Source: Thiotrichales bacterium
Lineage (GTDB): Bacteria > Pseudomonadota > Gammaproteobacteria > Beggiatoales > Beggiatoaceae
DNA length: 64,000 nucleotides
Direction of reading: 5' to 3'
NCBI GenBank assembly: GCA_016745035.1
Contig: JADGDE010000001.1
Coordinates: forward strand, 720,507-784,506
Part shown: positions 7,913 to 16,542 of the stretch, piece by piece
How positions within the stretch are numbered: the first letter of the stretch is position 1
How the letters are laid out: each line of letters starts with the position of its first letter
Made by a program: the position numbers and the translations under genes
Notes under the pieces: generated by a model
Database searches by the model: none
What the model was told of the DNA's origin: nothing
The model's input: only the letters and a program-made list of their open reading frames with translations

Positions 7913-10660
7913 ATGAATGAATTTGAGCATCTCAAAGCCTTATTACTACAAGATACTGAAATTCAGTTAGATAAGGTTAAACGGCGTATTGATGATCCTG
8001 AAAGCCGACATAAGGATATGGCGGCGGTTTTGCCTCATGCGTTAGAAAGCGCTGGGCGTGATAAACCAAAAGCTTTGCAAGCAGCCTTGCAAGAACCTGT
8101 CGGGGATTGCGTTGAAAACGCTTTCAACAAAACCCCTAAACGTTTTGCTAAACCTTTGTTACCGGTTATGAGTCAGGCCATTCGAAACCATTTTGCTGAT
8201 GTTTTTAAATCTCTACGGGGCTTTTTACATGAACAACAAACTGAAATTCAGCAACAACAACAAGAAATAGAACAATTACAAGCCCAGTTGCAGCAGTATC
8301 AGCAATTGCAACAAGCCTTACAAGGGCAAATCAAAACCCAGCAACAACAAGGGCAAAAACAACAAGCCTTTGTACAGCAAAAAACCAGTAAATATGCCCG
8401 CCACGCACAAAAACTAGAAAAACAACTGGCACAATTAGAACAGCAGACGCGGGATATGGAAACCCGTACCCATGAACTTGCCACCATTCTCCCCGATGCC
8501 CTCAGATTGGCTCAACAACAAGAATCTGAGGAAAGTCATCTCTTATCCGATGCCCTCAAAGCCCCGATTGAAAAAGCCTTACGTCAATCGATTGAAAATG
8601 ATACTCAAACCCTAGCCAATGCCCTCTTCCCTATCATGGGGCCTGCAATCCGCAAATCCATCGAAGAAAGTATTAAAGAATTACTGAAACAAATTAACGA
8701 AACGGTTGAACAAAGCATGTCCTTGGATGGGATGCGCTGGCGTTTGGAGGCTATGCGTAGTGGCAAACCTTATACTCAGGTCATGCTCCAACACACTTTA
8801 ATTTACCGGGTTGAACAAGTATTTTTGATTCATAAAGAATCGGGGCTTTTAATGCAGCACTTGTATCAAGGCACGAACCAAACCAATACCGATGCTGATG
8901 CGGTCTCGGCGATGTTAACCGCGATTCAAGACTTTATTCGTGATTCTTTTAGTAGTGAAGGTGATGAACTCAATACCGTGGAAATGGGCAAGTATACTGT
9001 TTGGTTGGAACGTGGACCTTATACCGTCTTAGCCTGTGTGATTCAAGGGGTCGCGCCCTATGAGTTTCGGATTCAATTGCGCGAGGTCCAAGAAACCTTG
9101 CATCAGCGCCATAGTCAACGTTTGCAACATTTCAGTGGCGATGATAGCGAGGTCGCGGTGACGCGCCCAGTGTTAGAGCCAATTTTACAAGAAAAATTAA
9201 AAACAGCACCGAAAAACCGCTTATTAAACTTTTTCAAAAAATCCATTTTTTGGCTATTGATTTTCATGCTTTTGTTCTGGTTAGGCAAATATCAATATGA
9301 TGAATGGCAACAACGTGAAGCGGGAGAAGCTTATATTCAAGCGCTGCAATCAGCCCCAGGTATTGCTGTGACCGAATACCATTGGGAAGACAATATTTTG
9401 CATATCAGTGGCTTGCGCGACCCTTTATCACAAACCCCAGAGGACATTGCCGCCGCACAAAATTTTGAGCATTCGATTCAAAGTTATTGGTCAAATTATC
9501 AAGATCATGCCCAAGACTTTAAGCGCCAACGCTTACAACAAAGTTTGCTAAGCTATCCCTGGCCTGCTGGCATTGCCGCAGAGTTAAAAGACCAAGTTTT
9601 ATATTTACGCGGTATGACCGAGCCTGAAACCCTTGCTCATTTGAAAAAAGAATTGAGTTTATTTGCTGGGATTACTCAAATCAACACCGATGCCTTACAA
9701 TTAGATGATGTCGCCCAACGTTTCCAAAGTTACGTGGAAAAATTGCAACAAACCCCTGGGGTAATGGTACTTAACAGTGGGCTGCGCAACGGACAATACT
9801 TTATCCACGGCGTGCGCGATCCCTTAGCAGAAGATCCCAATGCTTTAGCCGATATTTACCAAATTGAGGATATTCATAGCCAATGGCAACCTTATCAAGA
9901 TTTGACCGAGGCATTTGTCTTAAAACGCTTACAATTACAGCTTAATCCGCCAGATAGCGTCGAATTGAGTTTGTATAATGGCAGCTTAAACGTCTCGGGT
10001 CATGCGAATAAGCATTGGATAAAACGGCTTGAGAATTTCCGTCCTGTGGGGGTAGAAAATATCGAGCGTAGTCAATTACAAGATACCGATAATTTATTAT
10101 TGCAACAGGCTAGAGAACAATTGCAAGATTACCCCGGTATTCAACTCAAAGTTGACGATCAAACTTTGTATTTAAATGGGCACGTTAATCAGCATGAACA
10201 AGATAAACTCAATAACCAACTGCCAGCGCTGACAGGCTTTGTCAATGTAGAGCAACAGCTTGAAGATGAAGCGATATTACGTCAACGCCTCATTAAAGAA
10301 ATTGAACAAACCGGACATATTTATTTTTCTGGTGGTGCAATCATGCTGCCTGGACAAACCGATCTATTATTGGAATTGACGGAAAAATTGCGTTTATTAT
10401 TCTCACTCAATCGCTATTTAAAAACCCCCGTGAAATTAAATTTAACCGGACATACAGATCAAATTGGCGATGTCGGTAAAAATATCAAACTGAGTCATGA
10501 ACGCGCAAAAACCGTGCGTACTTGGTTATTAAAGCGTGGAATTACGAAAACTTCTATGCGTTTAACTTTACCGGATTATTTGCGTAAAGATAAAAAGACC
10601 CGGCGTGATACGCAAATTCGTTTACAACAAAGACGAGTCGATTTTAGTATTAAAGATTAA
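7913..10660 (+). CDS. Large OmpA-family membrane protein with coiled coil and BON-like repeats
   Basis: The 915-residue product has no signal peptide. An N-terminal helical unit (about 30-105) resembles a second one (about 185-270): both contain a LP.AL..A element, an AL..P...A/V element and a F/L-P-V/I-M-x-x-A-I-R motif, so they look like an internal duplication. Between them is a Gln-rich coiled coil (about 105-180). A conserved segment GMRWRLEAMRSGKPY with VEQVFLIHKESGLL follows, then a single membrane helix at about 440-460. Next come BON-like repeats of the LYLRGMT/LYLNGHV type. The C-terminal OmpA/MotB peptidoglycan-binding domain contains LTGHTDQIGDVGKN (about 844-857) and SHERAKTVRTWLLKRG. 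This suggests an inner-membrane protein whose C-terminus holds the cell wall. The role is unknown. Confidence 0.85.
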   Translation: MNEFEHLKALLLQDTEIQLDKVKRRIDDPESRHKDMAAVLPHALESAGRDKPKALQAALQEPVGDCVENAFNKTPKRFAKPLLPVMSQAIRNHFADVFKSLRGFLHEQQTEIQQQQQEIEQLQAQLQQYQQLQQALQGQIKTQQQQGQKQQAFVQQKTSKYARHAQKLEKQLAQLEQQTRDMETRTHELATILPDALRLAQQQESEESHLLSDALKAPIEKALRQSIENDTQTLANALFPIMGPAIRKSIEESIKELLKQINETVEQSMSLDGMRWRLEAMRSGKPYTQVMLQHTLIYRVEQVFLIHKESGLLMQHLYQGTNQTNTDADAVSAMLTAIQDFIRDSFSSEGDELNTVEMGKYTVWLERGPYTVLACVIQGVAPYEFRIQLREVQETLHQRHSQRLQHFSGDDSEVAVTRPVLEPILQEKLKTAPKNRLLNFFKKSIFWLLIFMLLFWLGKYQYDEWQQREAGEAYIQALQSAPGIAVTEYHWEDNILHISGLRDPLSQTPEDIAAAQNFEHSIQSYWSNYQDHAQDFKRQRLQQSLLSYPWPAGIAAELKDQVLYLRGMTEPETLAHLKKELSLFAGITQINTDALQLDDVAQRFQSYVEKLQQTPGVMVLNSGLRNGQYFIHGVRDPLAEDPNALADIYQIEDIHSQWQPYQDLTEAFVLKRLQLQLNPPDSVELSLYNGSLNVSGHANKHWIKRLENFRPVGVENIERSQLQDTDNLLLQQAREQLQDYPGIQLKVDDQTLYLNGHVNQHEQDKLNNQLPALTGFVNVEQQLEDEAILRQRLIKEIEQTGHIYFSGGAIMLPGQTDLLLELTEKLRLLFSLNRYLKTPVKLNLTGHTDQIGDVGKNIKLSHERAKTVRTWLLKRGITKTSMRLTLPDYLRKDKKTRRDTQIRLQQRRVDFSIKD

Positions 10661-10757
10661 ATGTTGGCTTAGCAGCCTATCAACTTGAGATAAAATCCTT
10701 GACAGTTGTGCCATCTGCCCACATTTCTTGCTATCATAAGCCCCCATTGTTCTGCCA

Positions 10758-10884
10758 GATGTTACGCAGAGGCTTCTTTTGGGCTTTATGAGCCAAAAAA
10801 CCACCATTGCTGCACGGCTTAATATCACTAGGCAGGTGGAAAATCGTTATGTTGCGACAAAAACAAGCTTAGTGCGTAACATCA
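10758..10884 (-). repeat. Dispersed hairpin element, copy C (reverse orientation)
   Basis: The copy begins GATGTTACGCAGAGGCTTC and ends AGCTTAGTGCGTAACATCA, i.e. it is inverted relative to copy A. The internal hairpin TTTTGGGCT/AGCCAAAA has one bulged base. It lies between the OmpA-family gene and the protease gene. Confidence 0.85.
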
Positions 10885-10940
10885 GTTACTGTTTATTGTG
10901 ACCTTAAACCCCGTTCACAATGCAACCGGAGATATAATTC

Positions 10941-12290
10941 ATGTCATCACGCCATTCGCTCAGTTTACTGTTAGGCGTATCTTTAGGTTTTTTGATTGCC
11001 GTTACTCATGGTGTGTTAGCTGATAAGACCGAGAACAGCAACACCATTCCGATTGACGAATTACGCACCTTTAGCGAAGTCTTTAGTCAAATTAAACAAG
11101 ACTATGTTGAAGATGTCGATGACAAAACCTTAATTGAGTACGCCATCAAAGGTATGCTCAGCGGTCTTGACCCCCATTCGGCTTATCTACCCCCTGATGA
11201 TTATAAAGAACTGCAAGTTGGCACTCGCGGTGAATTTGGCGGGCTTGGGATTGAAGTCAATATGGAAGATGGTTTTGTCAAAGTGGTCTCACCTATTGAC
11301 GACACCCCAGCGCAACGCGCGGGCATGTTAGCAGGTGATTTGATTGTACGTTTAGATAAAACCCCGGTCAAAGGTATGACCCTCAATGATGCAGTTAAAA
11401 TCATGCGCGGCAAACCCGGCGAACCAATTTTGCTTACTGTTGTTCGTGAAGGTGAAGACAAACCGCTAAAAATTAAAATTGTCCGCGATATTATTCGGGT
11501 CAAAAGTATCAAACATCGCATGTTAGAAAAAGGCTATGCTTATATCCGCATTAGTCAATTCCAAAGCCGTACCACGGAAGATTTACGCAAAGCGATTCAT
11601 AAACTCAAAGCCGAAAACAAAGAAGCCCTCAAAGGCTTGGTATTGGATTTACGCAATAATCCCGGTGGCGTATTAACCGCTGCTGTCGGTGTTTCTGATA
11701 CCTTTATTAAAGAAGGCTTAATCGTTTATACCGAAGGCCGTGTGGCTGATGCCAGACTCAAATACAGTGCTAAACCGCATGATATGCTGACAGGTGCGCC
11801 AATTGTGGTCTTAGTCAACGCCGGTTCGGCCTCCGCTTCCGAAATTGTTGCAGGGGCACTGCAAGACCATAAACGTGCCGTGATTATGGGTGAAAAAACC
11901 TTTGGTAAAGGCTCGGTACAAACCATTCAAGCGGTGAATAATGATGCGGCGGTTAAACTCACCACCGCACGCTACTTTACTCCCAAAGGACGCTCTATCC
12001 AAGCCGAGGGCATTGTGCCAGATATTATTTTAGATCGGATTAAAATTGCCTCAATTGAAAAAGTCAATAAGGACGATTTAATCACCGAAGCTAATCTCAA
12101 AGGGCATTTAGCCAATCCTGAAGATGAGCCAAGTAAAGCTGATAAAGCCGGAAAAGCGGGAGATGAGAGTGACGAGGAAATGATGAAAGCAAAAGACAAA
12201 GCTAAAGATGATAAAGAAAACTTTGATTATGCACTCAATGAAGCCTTGAACCTGCTCAAAGGCATTAGCATCATTGGCGTGAAACATTAA
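10941..12290 (+). CDS. ctpA: Carboxy-terminal processing protease (S41 family)
   Basis: The 449-residue protein has an N-terminal signal peptide or anchor (about 6-27), a helical region, a PDZ domain (about 95-180; GGLGIEVN to GDLIVRLD) and the S41 serine protease domain. The catalytic motifs are VNAGSASASEIVAGAL (nucleophile Ser) and GEKTFGKGSVQ (general-base Lys). It is a periplasmic protease that trims C-termini of envelope proteins or processes peptidoglycan hydrolases. The C-terminal tail from about 400 is Lys/Asp/Glu-rich with low complexity (repeated KAK/DKA). The gene is followed 70 bases later by ftsY. The exact subfamily (CtpA against Prc) is inferred from length. Confidence 0.92.
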   Translation: MSSRHSLSLLLGVSLGFLIAVTHGVLADKTENSNTIPIDELRTFSEVFSQIKQDYVEDVDDKTLIEYAIKGMLSGLDPHSAYLPPDDYKELQVGTRGEFGGLGIEVNMEDGFVKVVSPIDDTPAQRAGMLAGDLIVRLDKTPVKGMTLNDAVKIMRGKPGEPILLTVVREGEDKPLKIKIVRDIIRVKSIKHRMLEKGYAYIRISQFQSRTTEDLRKAIHKLKAENKEALKGLVLDLRNNPGGVLTAAVGVSDTFIKEGLIVYTEGRVADARLKYSAKPHDMLTGAPIVVLVNAGSASASEIVAGALQDHKRAVIMGEKTFGKGSVQTIQAVNNDAAVKLTTARYFTPKGRSIQAEGIVPDIILDRIKIASIEKVNKDDLITEANLKGHLANPEDEPSKADKAGKAGDESDEEMMKAKDKAKDDKENFDYALNEALNLLKGISIIGVKH

Positions 12291-12306
12291 GCGAAGCGCT
12301 CATGCA

Positions 12307-12324
12307 CTGGGGCTTTAGCCCCAG
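12307..12324. terminator. Perfect short hairpin between ctpA and ftsY
   Basis: CTGGGGCTTTAGCCCCAG is a perfect palindrome located 17 bases after the protease stop. There is no T-run after it, so intrinsic termination is uncertain. It could instead be a processing or transcript-stabilising hairpin. Confidence 0.4.
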
Positions 12325-12360
12325 CGACTTTGATTTGGTATAAAAGGATAAATAATACCC

Positions 12361-13482
12361 GTGTGGAATAAAGACAAAACGGATCCCAACACCCCAGAGA
12401 CATCAGAGTCAGAGAAGGAAGAAGCCAAAACGGGCTTTATGTCCCGCCTCAAAAAAACCCTGAATACTGAAATTCGTCTAACACCGCGAAAAGAAATTAC
12501 CGATGCGGATATTCAAGACACAAGCACAACAGAAGATACCCCCAAAGTTGGTTTTTTCACCCGCCTAAAACGTGGTTTAAATCGTACGCGGCAAACCTTT
12601 ACCAATGGTTTACGCCACTTACGCATTGGCTCGCAAGGCTTGAATGCTGAGAGCTTAGAAGACGTCGAAACTTTGCTATTAAGTGCCGATGTCGGTATCG
12701 AAGCCACCCTGTTGCTGACAGAAAAATTGCAAGAACGGGCGAAAAAAACCGGTATCAATGACAGTGAAACCCTGATTGATGCCTTGCAAGAAGACATGGA
12801 AGACTTGCTCGCCCCCGTGGCTCAACCATTACAAATACCAGAAAAATCCGACAAACCCTTTGTGATTTTAATGATAGGGATGAACGGTGCGGGCAAAACC
12901 ACTACCATTGGCAAACTCGCTAAACGTTTTCAAGCCGAAGGGCGCAGTGTCATGCTTGCCGCTGGTGATACTTTCCGCGCAGCAGCCGTCGAGCAGCTCA
13001 AAGCCTGGGGCGAGCACAACGATGTGCCTGTGATTGCGCAACAAACTGGGGCTGACAGTGCCTCAGTAATTTTTGATGCCTTATCCGCCGCGACTGCGCG
13101 CGGCATTGATGTCTTGATTGCCGATACCGCAGGGCGCTTACACACCCAAGACAACCTCATGGCAGAGTTGGAAAAAGTGAAACGGGTAATGGCAAAACAA
13201 GACCCCGATGCTCCACATGAAACCATGTTGATACTCGATGCCAGTATCGGACAAAACGCCCTTAATCAAGCCAAACAATTCCATCAAAATATTGGTTTAA
13301 ACGGCATCAGTGTCACTAAGCTCGATGGTACAGCCAAAGGCGGAATTTTATTTGCTGTCGCTAAAGAAACAGGCTTACCGATTCGCTTTATTGGGGTGGG
13401 TGAAGGCGTGGATGATTTACGTGTCTTTGAACACAATGCTTTTGTTCATGCCCTGTTAGACCGAGATGATGAGGCCGCATGA
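12361..13482 (+). CDS. ftsY: Signal recognition particle receptor FtsY
   Basis: The 373-residue SRP-type GTPase docks ribosome-SRP complexes at the inner membrane. It begins at GTG with an AAAGGATA stretch upstream. Residues 1-80 form the charged A domain, which contains a short duplicated motif (GFMSRLKKTLN and GFFTRLKRGLN). The N domain follows. The G domain shows GMNGAGKTTTIGKL at about 174-187, the family DTFRAAAVEQL, DTAGRLHTQ and TKLDGTAKGG. The duplicated amphipathic motif could be a double lipid-binding site. The stop overlaps the ratA start (ATGA). Confidence 0.96.
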   Translation: MWNKDKTDPNTPETSESEKEEAKTGFMSRLKKTLNTEIRLTPRKEITDADIQDTSTTEDTPKVGFFTRLKRGLNRTRQTFTNGLRHLRIGSQGLNAESLEDVETLLLSADVGIEATLLLTEKLQERAKKTGINDSETLIDALQEDMEDLLAPVAQPLQIPEKSDKPFVILMIGMNGAGKTTTIGKLAKRFQAEGRSVMLAAGDTFRAAAVEQLKAWGEHNDVPVIAQQTGADSASVIFDALSAATARGIDVLIADTAGRLHTQDNLMAELEKVKRVMAKQDPDAPHETMLILDASIGQNALNQAKQFHQNIGLNGISVTKLDGTAKGGILFAVAKETGLPIRFIGVGEGVDDLRVFEHNAFVHALLDRDDEAA

Positions 13483-13913
13483 CCCGCATAGATAAAAGCG
13501 CCTTAGTTCACTATAGCCCCAGCCAAATGTTTGCGCTGGTGGCAGATGTCGAGCGCTACCCTGAATTTTTGCCTTGGTGTGCTGAAACACAGATTATTTC
13601 CCAAACCGAAACCCATCTTGAAGCCAGCTTAACCCTTGCCGTTGCCGGGATTCGTCACAGTTTTACCACCCGTAATGCCATTGATAAACCTCACAGCATG
13701 GGGCTGCAATTGGTCGAAGGACCTTTTAGCGAGTTGCAAGGACAATGGACATTTAAAGCGCTAGGCGATAGCGCTTGCAAAATCGCCTTAGAAATCCAGT
13801 TTGAATTCTCTAATCCCTTATTACGCCACACCTTAGGGCCTTTATTTAGTGAAATTAATAAACGTTTAATCGATGCCTTTATCCAACGTGCGGAGGTGAT
13901 CTATGGCAAATGA
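13479..13913 (+). CDS. ratA: RatA/Coq10-type START-domain protein
   Basis: The 144-residue protein is a polyketide-cyclase/START-fold member: it opens SALVHYSPSQMFALVADVERYPEFLPWC, the signature of the RatA/YfjG and Coq10 group. Members bind ubiquinone or other lipids, and E. coli RatA has been described as a ribosome-association inhibitor. Function in this organism is undetermined. It overlaps ftsY by 4 bases and rnfH by 11 bases. The ratA-rnfH pairing is conserved across gammaproteobacteria. Confidence 0.9.
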   Translation: MTRIDKSALVHYSPSQMFALVADVERYPEFLPWCAETQIISQTETHLEASLTLAVAGIRHSFTTRNAIDKPHSMGLQLVEGPFSELQGQWTFKALGDSACKIALEIQFEFSNPLLRHTLGPLFSEINKRLIDAFIQRAEVIYGK

Positions 13914-14232
13914 ACCGATTCATATTGAAGTGACTTATGCAATTTTTGCTGAGCAAGCCCTATTGAATTTGGAGGTAGCGGCTGATTGCAGCATAGAACA
14001 AGCCATTAAACAATCGGGTATTTTGGCACGCTTCCCAGATATTGATCTGAGTAAAAATAAAGTTGGGATTTTTGGCAAAATTACCCCGCTTGCCAATCAA
14101 CTCAGAGACAAAGATCGGGTTGAAATTTATCGCCCTTTAATTGCCGACCCGAAAGAAGTCCGTCGCAAACGCGCTGCTGAGGGCAAACGGATGCGTAAAG
14201 GCGGTGGGGATGTTGATGATAAAAAAGCTTAA
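13903..14232 (+). CDS. rnfH: RnfH family ubiquitin-like protein (RatB)
   Basis: The 109-residue product matches the RnfH/UPF0125 pattern: IHIEVTYAIFAEQALLNLEV, a central ILARFPDIDLSKNKVGIFGK segment, and VEIYRPLIADPKEVRRKRA near the end. The fold is beta-grasp, like ThiS/MoaD. The tail is basic with GGG. Its 3' end overlaps the convergent dapC stop by 4 bases, leaving no room for a separate terminator between them. Confidence 0.92.
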   Translation: MANEPIHIEVTYAIFAEQALLNLEVAADCSIEQAIKQSGILARFPDIDLSKNKVGIFGKITPLANQLRDKDRVEIYRPLIADPKEVRRKRAAEGKRMRKGGGDVDDKKA

Positions 14233-15419
14233 GCTCGATAGTCAAGCGCTGCTAAACGACTGAGCGCATCACGGCAAGCATCAACAGGTGCAACCAGCGC
14301 GATACGCACGCGGTTTTTACCAGGGTTACCTGTAGCAGTGTCGCGGGACAAATAACTGCCGGGTAAAACGGTGATGTTTTCTTGTTCAAATAATTGGGCA
14401 GCAAAGGCTTGCTCATCAATCGGGGTTTTTAGCCACAAATAAAAACTCGCAGGTGGAATGTCAACCGGAAACACGGGGCTTAGAGTTTCCTTGGCTAATT
14501 GATATTTCTGCCGATATTGGTCACGATTGTCTTTGACATGCGCCTCATCACCCCAAGCTGCTGCGGCAGCCACTTGTGTTGGCAGTGCCATCGCACAACC
14601 GTGATAAGTGCGGTAATGCAAAAAAGCTTTTAATAGATCGGCATCGCCTGCGACTAAGCCTGCACGCAAACCGGGGACATTCGATCGCTTGGAGAGGCTA
14701 TTAAACACCACGCAGTGCTTGAAATCGTCATTACCCATATTGGCAGCCGCTTGCAACAAACCCACAGGCGGATTGGCTTCATCTTGATAAATCTCGGAAT
14801 AACATTCGTCTGAGGCGATAATAAAATCGTATTGCTCAGCTTTATTAATCAGCGTTTGCAAGACTTTTTCAGGAATTACTGCCCCGGTGGGATTGCCCGG
14901 TGTGCATACATATAACAATTGGCAGTCTTGCCATTGCTCACTACTGACAGCATCAAAGTCGGGAATAAAACCTTTTTCAGCCTCGAGATTTAAAAACACA
15001 GGTTCAGCGCCTGCAAGTAAAGCCGCGCCTTCGTAGATTTGATAAAACGGATTAGGCATCAACACTTGCGGGCGTTTTGCCGTGCAATCAATCATCGCTT
15101 GTGCAAAGGCAAATAAAGCCTCGCGAGTGCCATTGACGGGTAAAACTTCCGTCGCCGGATTCAAGCTTTTGAGTTGATAACGCTGGATAAGCCACGTTGC
15201 CATGCACTCGCGTAGGGCATCTGTGCCACGAGTAGCAGGATACGCCGCTAAGCCATCCATCGCCTCAATTAGAGCTTGCGCAATGAATGCTGGGGTTGGA
15301 TGCTTAGGTTCACCAATGGATAAAAACACGGGGGCTTTATCGACAGGCTTAAGCCCTGCTTTAAGCTGGTTTAAGCGCTCAAAGGGATAAGCTTGTAGGC
15401 GCTCTAAATCAGGGTTCAT
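14229..15419 (-). CDS. dapC: Succinyldiaminopimelate aminotransferase
   Basis: The 396-residue PLP-dependent class I/II aminotransferase makes N-succinyl-LL-diaminopimelate precursors in the lysine and peptidoglycan pathway. It opens MNPDLERLQAYPFERLNQL, typical of DapC, and contains SIGEPKHPTP, CTPGNPTGAVIP and the PLP-lysine region FNSLSKRSNVPGLRAG. Length is normal. It is convergent with rnfH (4-base overlap) and 12 bases downstream of the NYN-domain gene. The dapF gene in the same window belongs to the same pathway. Confidence 0.93.
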   Translation of the reverse strand: MNPDLERLQAYPFERLNQLKAGLKPVDKAPVFLSIGEPKHPTPAFIAQALIEAMDGLAAYPATRGTDALRECMATWLIQRYQLKSLNPATEVLPVNGTREALFAFAQAMIDCTAKRPQVLMPNPFYQIYEGAALLAGAEPVFLNLEAEKGFIPDFDAVSSEQWQDCQLLYVCTPGNPTGAVIPEKVLQTLINKAEQYDFIIASDECYSEIYQDEANPPVGLLQAAANMGNDDFKHCVVFNSLSKRSNVPGLRAGLVAGDADLLKAFLHYRTYHGCAMALPTQVAAAAAWGDEAHVKDNRDQYRQKYQLAKETLSPVFPVDIPPASFYLWLKTPIDEQAFAAQLFEQENITVLPGSYLSRDTATGNPGKNRVRIALVAPVDACRDALSRLAALDYRA

Positions 15420-15431
15420 AGCGATTGTGGT

Positions 15432-16319
15432 TTATTCGTTGCCAGGATTGGAGTTTGAGCTGGAACTGCTGGAACTGCTATTGCTATTATTTTTAGCCCC
15501 TAAGAGACGAATATAATTGGCAATCGGATCTTTATCGTTATTTGGCTCTTCAAGGGCAAATTCAAAAATCAAATCGCGGCTAGGCAAATAAGCGGGGTTA
15601 AAATCACGGGGTAAGTTAGAGCCGTGGAAGAAAACGGAACTATAAGGCGAATCGGCATTGCGCGAGTCGGTAATCCATAAGCCTGGGGCGATGGTATCCA
15701 TATAGCGCATAAAGCCAAAGCCTTTTTCATCGTCATAATGGTAGCAATAACCGCGAACAATTGAGCCAACCTTACCCCAGCTATTGAGGCTTTCTTTACG
15801 TGCTGGGAGTAAATTCGGGATTAAGTAGCCGGAAATAAACATATCGGCTTCACGTTTGAGATCGTTGGAGACATTATCAAAGGCGATGACTTCAACACGG
15901 CAACCAAAGTTTTGTAATGCACGCACGACTTGTACAAAGTCGCCATCGCCTGTGACTAAAACGACCCGATCTAAAGAACGAGATTGTAATAAGACATCCA
16001 CAGCCATTTCAAGGTCGGCATTGGCTTTACCATAGCGGTTGCCTTTTTCGTCTTCGTACCAACGGACATTTTTCTGGATGACTTTAAATCCATATTCACG
16101 CAAAACAGAAAAATAGCCATTAATCCCTTTGCGATAACCTAAATCATCACGTGAACGCTCAGGGTCAAAACTGACATAGGCATTCAGGCGCAGCGCTTCA
16201 GATGAATCACGACAAGTGAATTCACGCAAAACATCGTAATGCATCCCATAACCGCCATTGCGATTGATATTAGCTACATCGACATAAACGCCTATTTTAG
16301 CATTTGACTTAAAGGTCAC
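15432..16319 (-). CDS. NYN-domain (LabA/DUF88) protein with cold-shock-like C-terminal domain
   Basis: The 295-residue protein starts at GTG with an AAGGGG ribosome site 6 bases upstream. Residues 8-170 are a NYN/PIN-like nuclease domain: acidic positions D14 (VDVANINR), D102 (NADLEMAVD) and D125/D127 (VTGDGDFVQVV) are all present, so metal-dependent RNase activity is plausible. Residues about 185-262 resemble a cold-shock/S1-like fold: a YHYDDEKGFGFMRY strand and a VFFHGSNL strand match the RNP-like KGFGFI and VFFH motifs of Csp proteins. A Ser/Asn tail ends the protein. A nuclease joined to a nucleic-acid-binding domain is inferred. It is 12 bases upstream of dapC. Confidence 0.85.
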   Translation of the reverse strand: MTFKSNAKIGVYVDVANINRNGGYGMHYDVLREFTCRDSSEALRLNAYVSFDPERSRDDLGYRKGINGYFSVLREYGFKVIQKNVRWYEDEKGNRYGKANADLEMAVDVLLQSRSLDRVVLVTGDGDFVQVVRALQNFGCRVEVIAFDNVSNDLKREADMFISGYLIPNLLPARKESLNSWGKVGSIVRGYCYHYDDEKGFGFMRYMDTIAPGLWITDSRNADSPYSSVFFHGSNLPRDFNPAYLPSRDLIFEFALEEPNNDKDPIANYIRLLGAKNNSNSSSSSSSSNSNPGNE

Positions 16320-16424
16320 ATTGATCCCCTTGAAGATTCTTTAATATAACTTTGACCGCGCTAAGATAGCAAACGCTCTAAGATAACAGAATATGAGTTA
16401 TTTTGGTAGATTCTAATCAAAATC

Positions 16425-16542
16425 TGATGTTCTGCACTAGGCCTGTTTTTATCACAATGTTGTGGTTTTCCACCTGCCTAGTGGTATTTAGCCATGCAGC
16501 AATGGCAGTTTTTTGGCTTAGAGAGCCAAAAGCGTAACATCA
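16425..16542 (+). repeat. Dispersed hairpin element, copy D
   Basis: The copy begins TGATGTTCTGCACTAGGCCT and ends GCGTAACATCA. The internal hairpin is TTTTGGCT-TAGAG-AGCCAAAA (8 bp). Its last three bases supply the TGA stop of the minus-strand outer membrane protein gene. Confidence 0.85.

Noticed and set aside
10622-10828. Minus-strand frame over repeat copy C
   Set aside because: It consists mostly of repeat sequence and is not conserved in other copies, so it is not evidence of an element-encoded protein.
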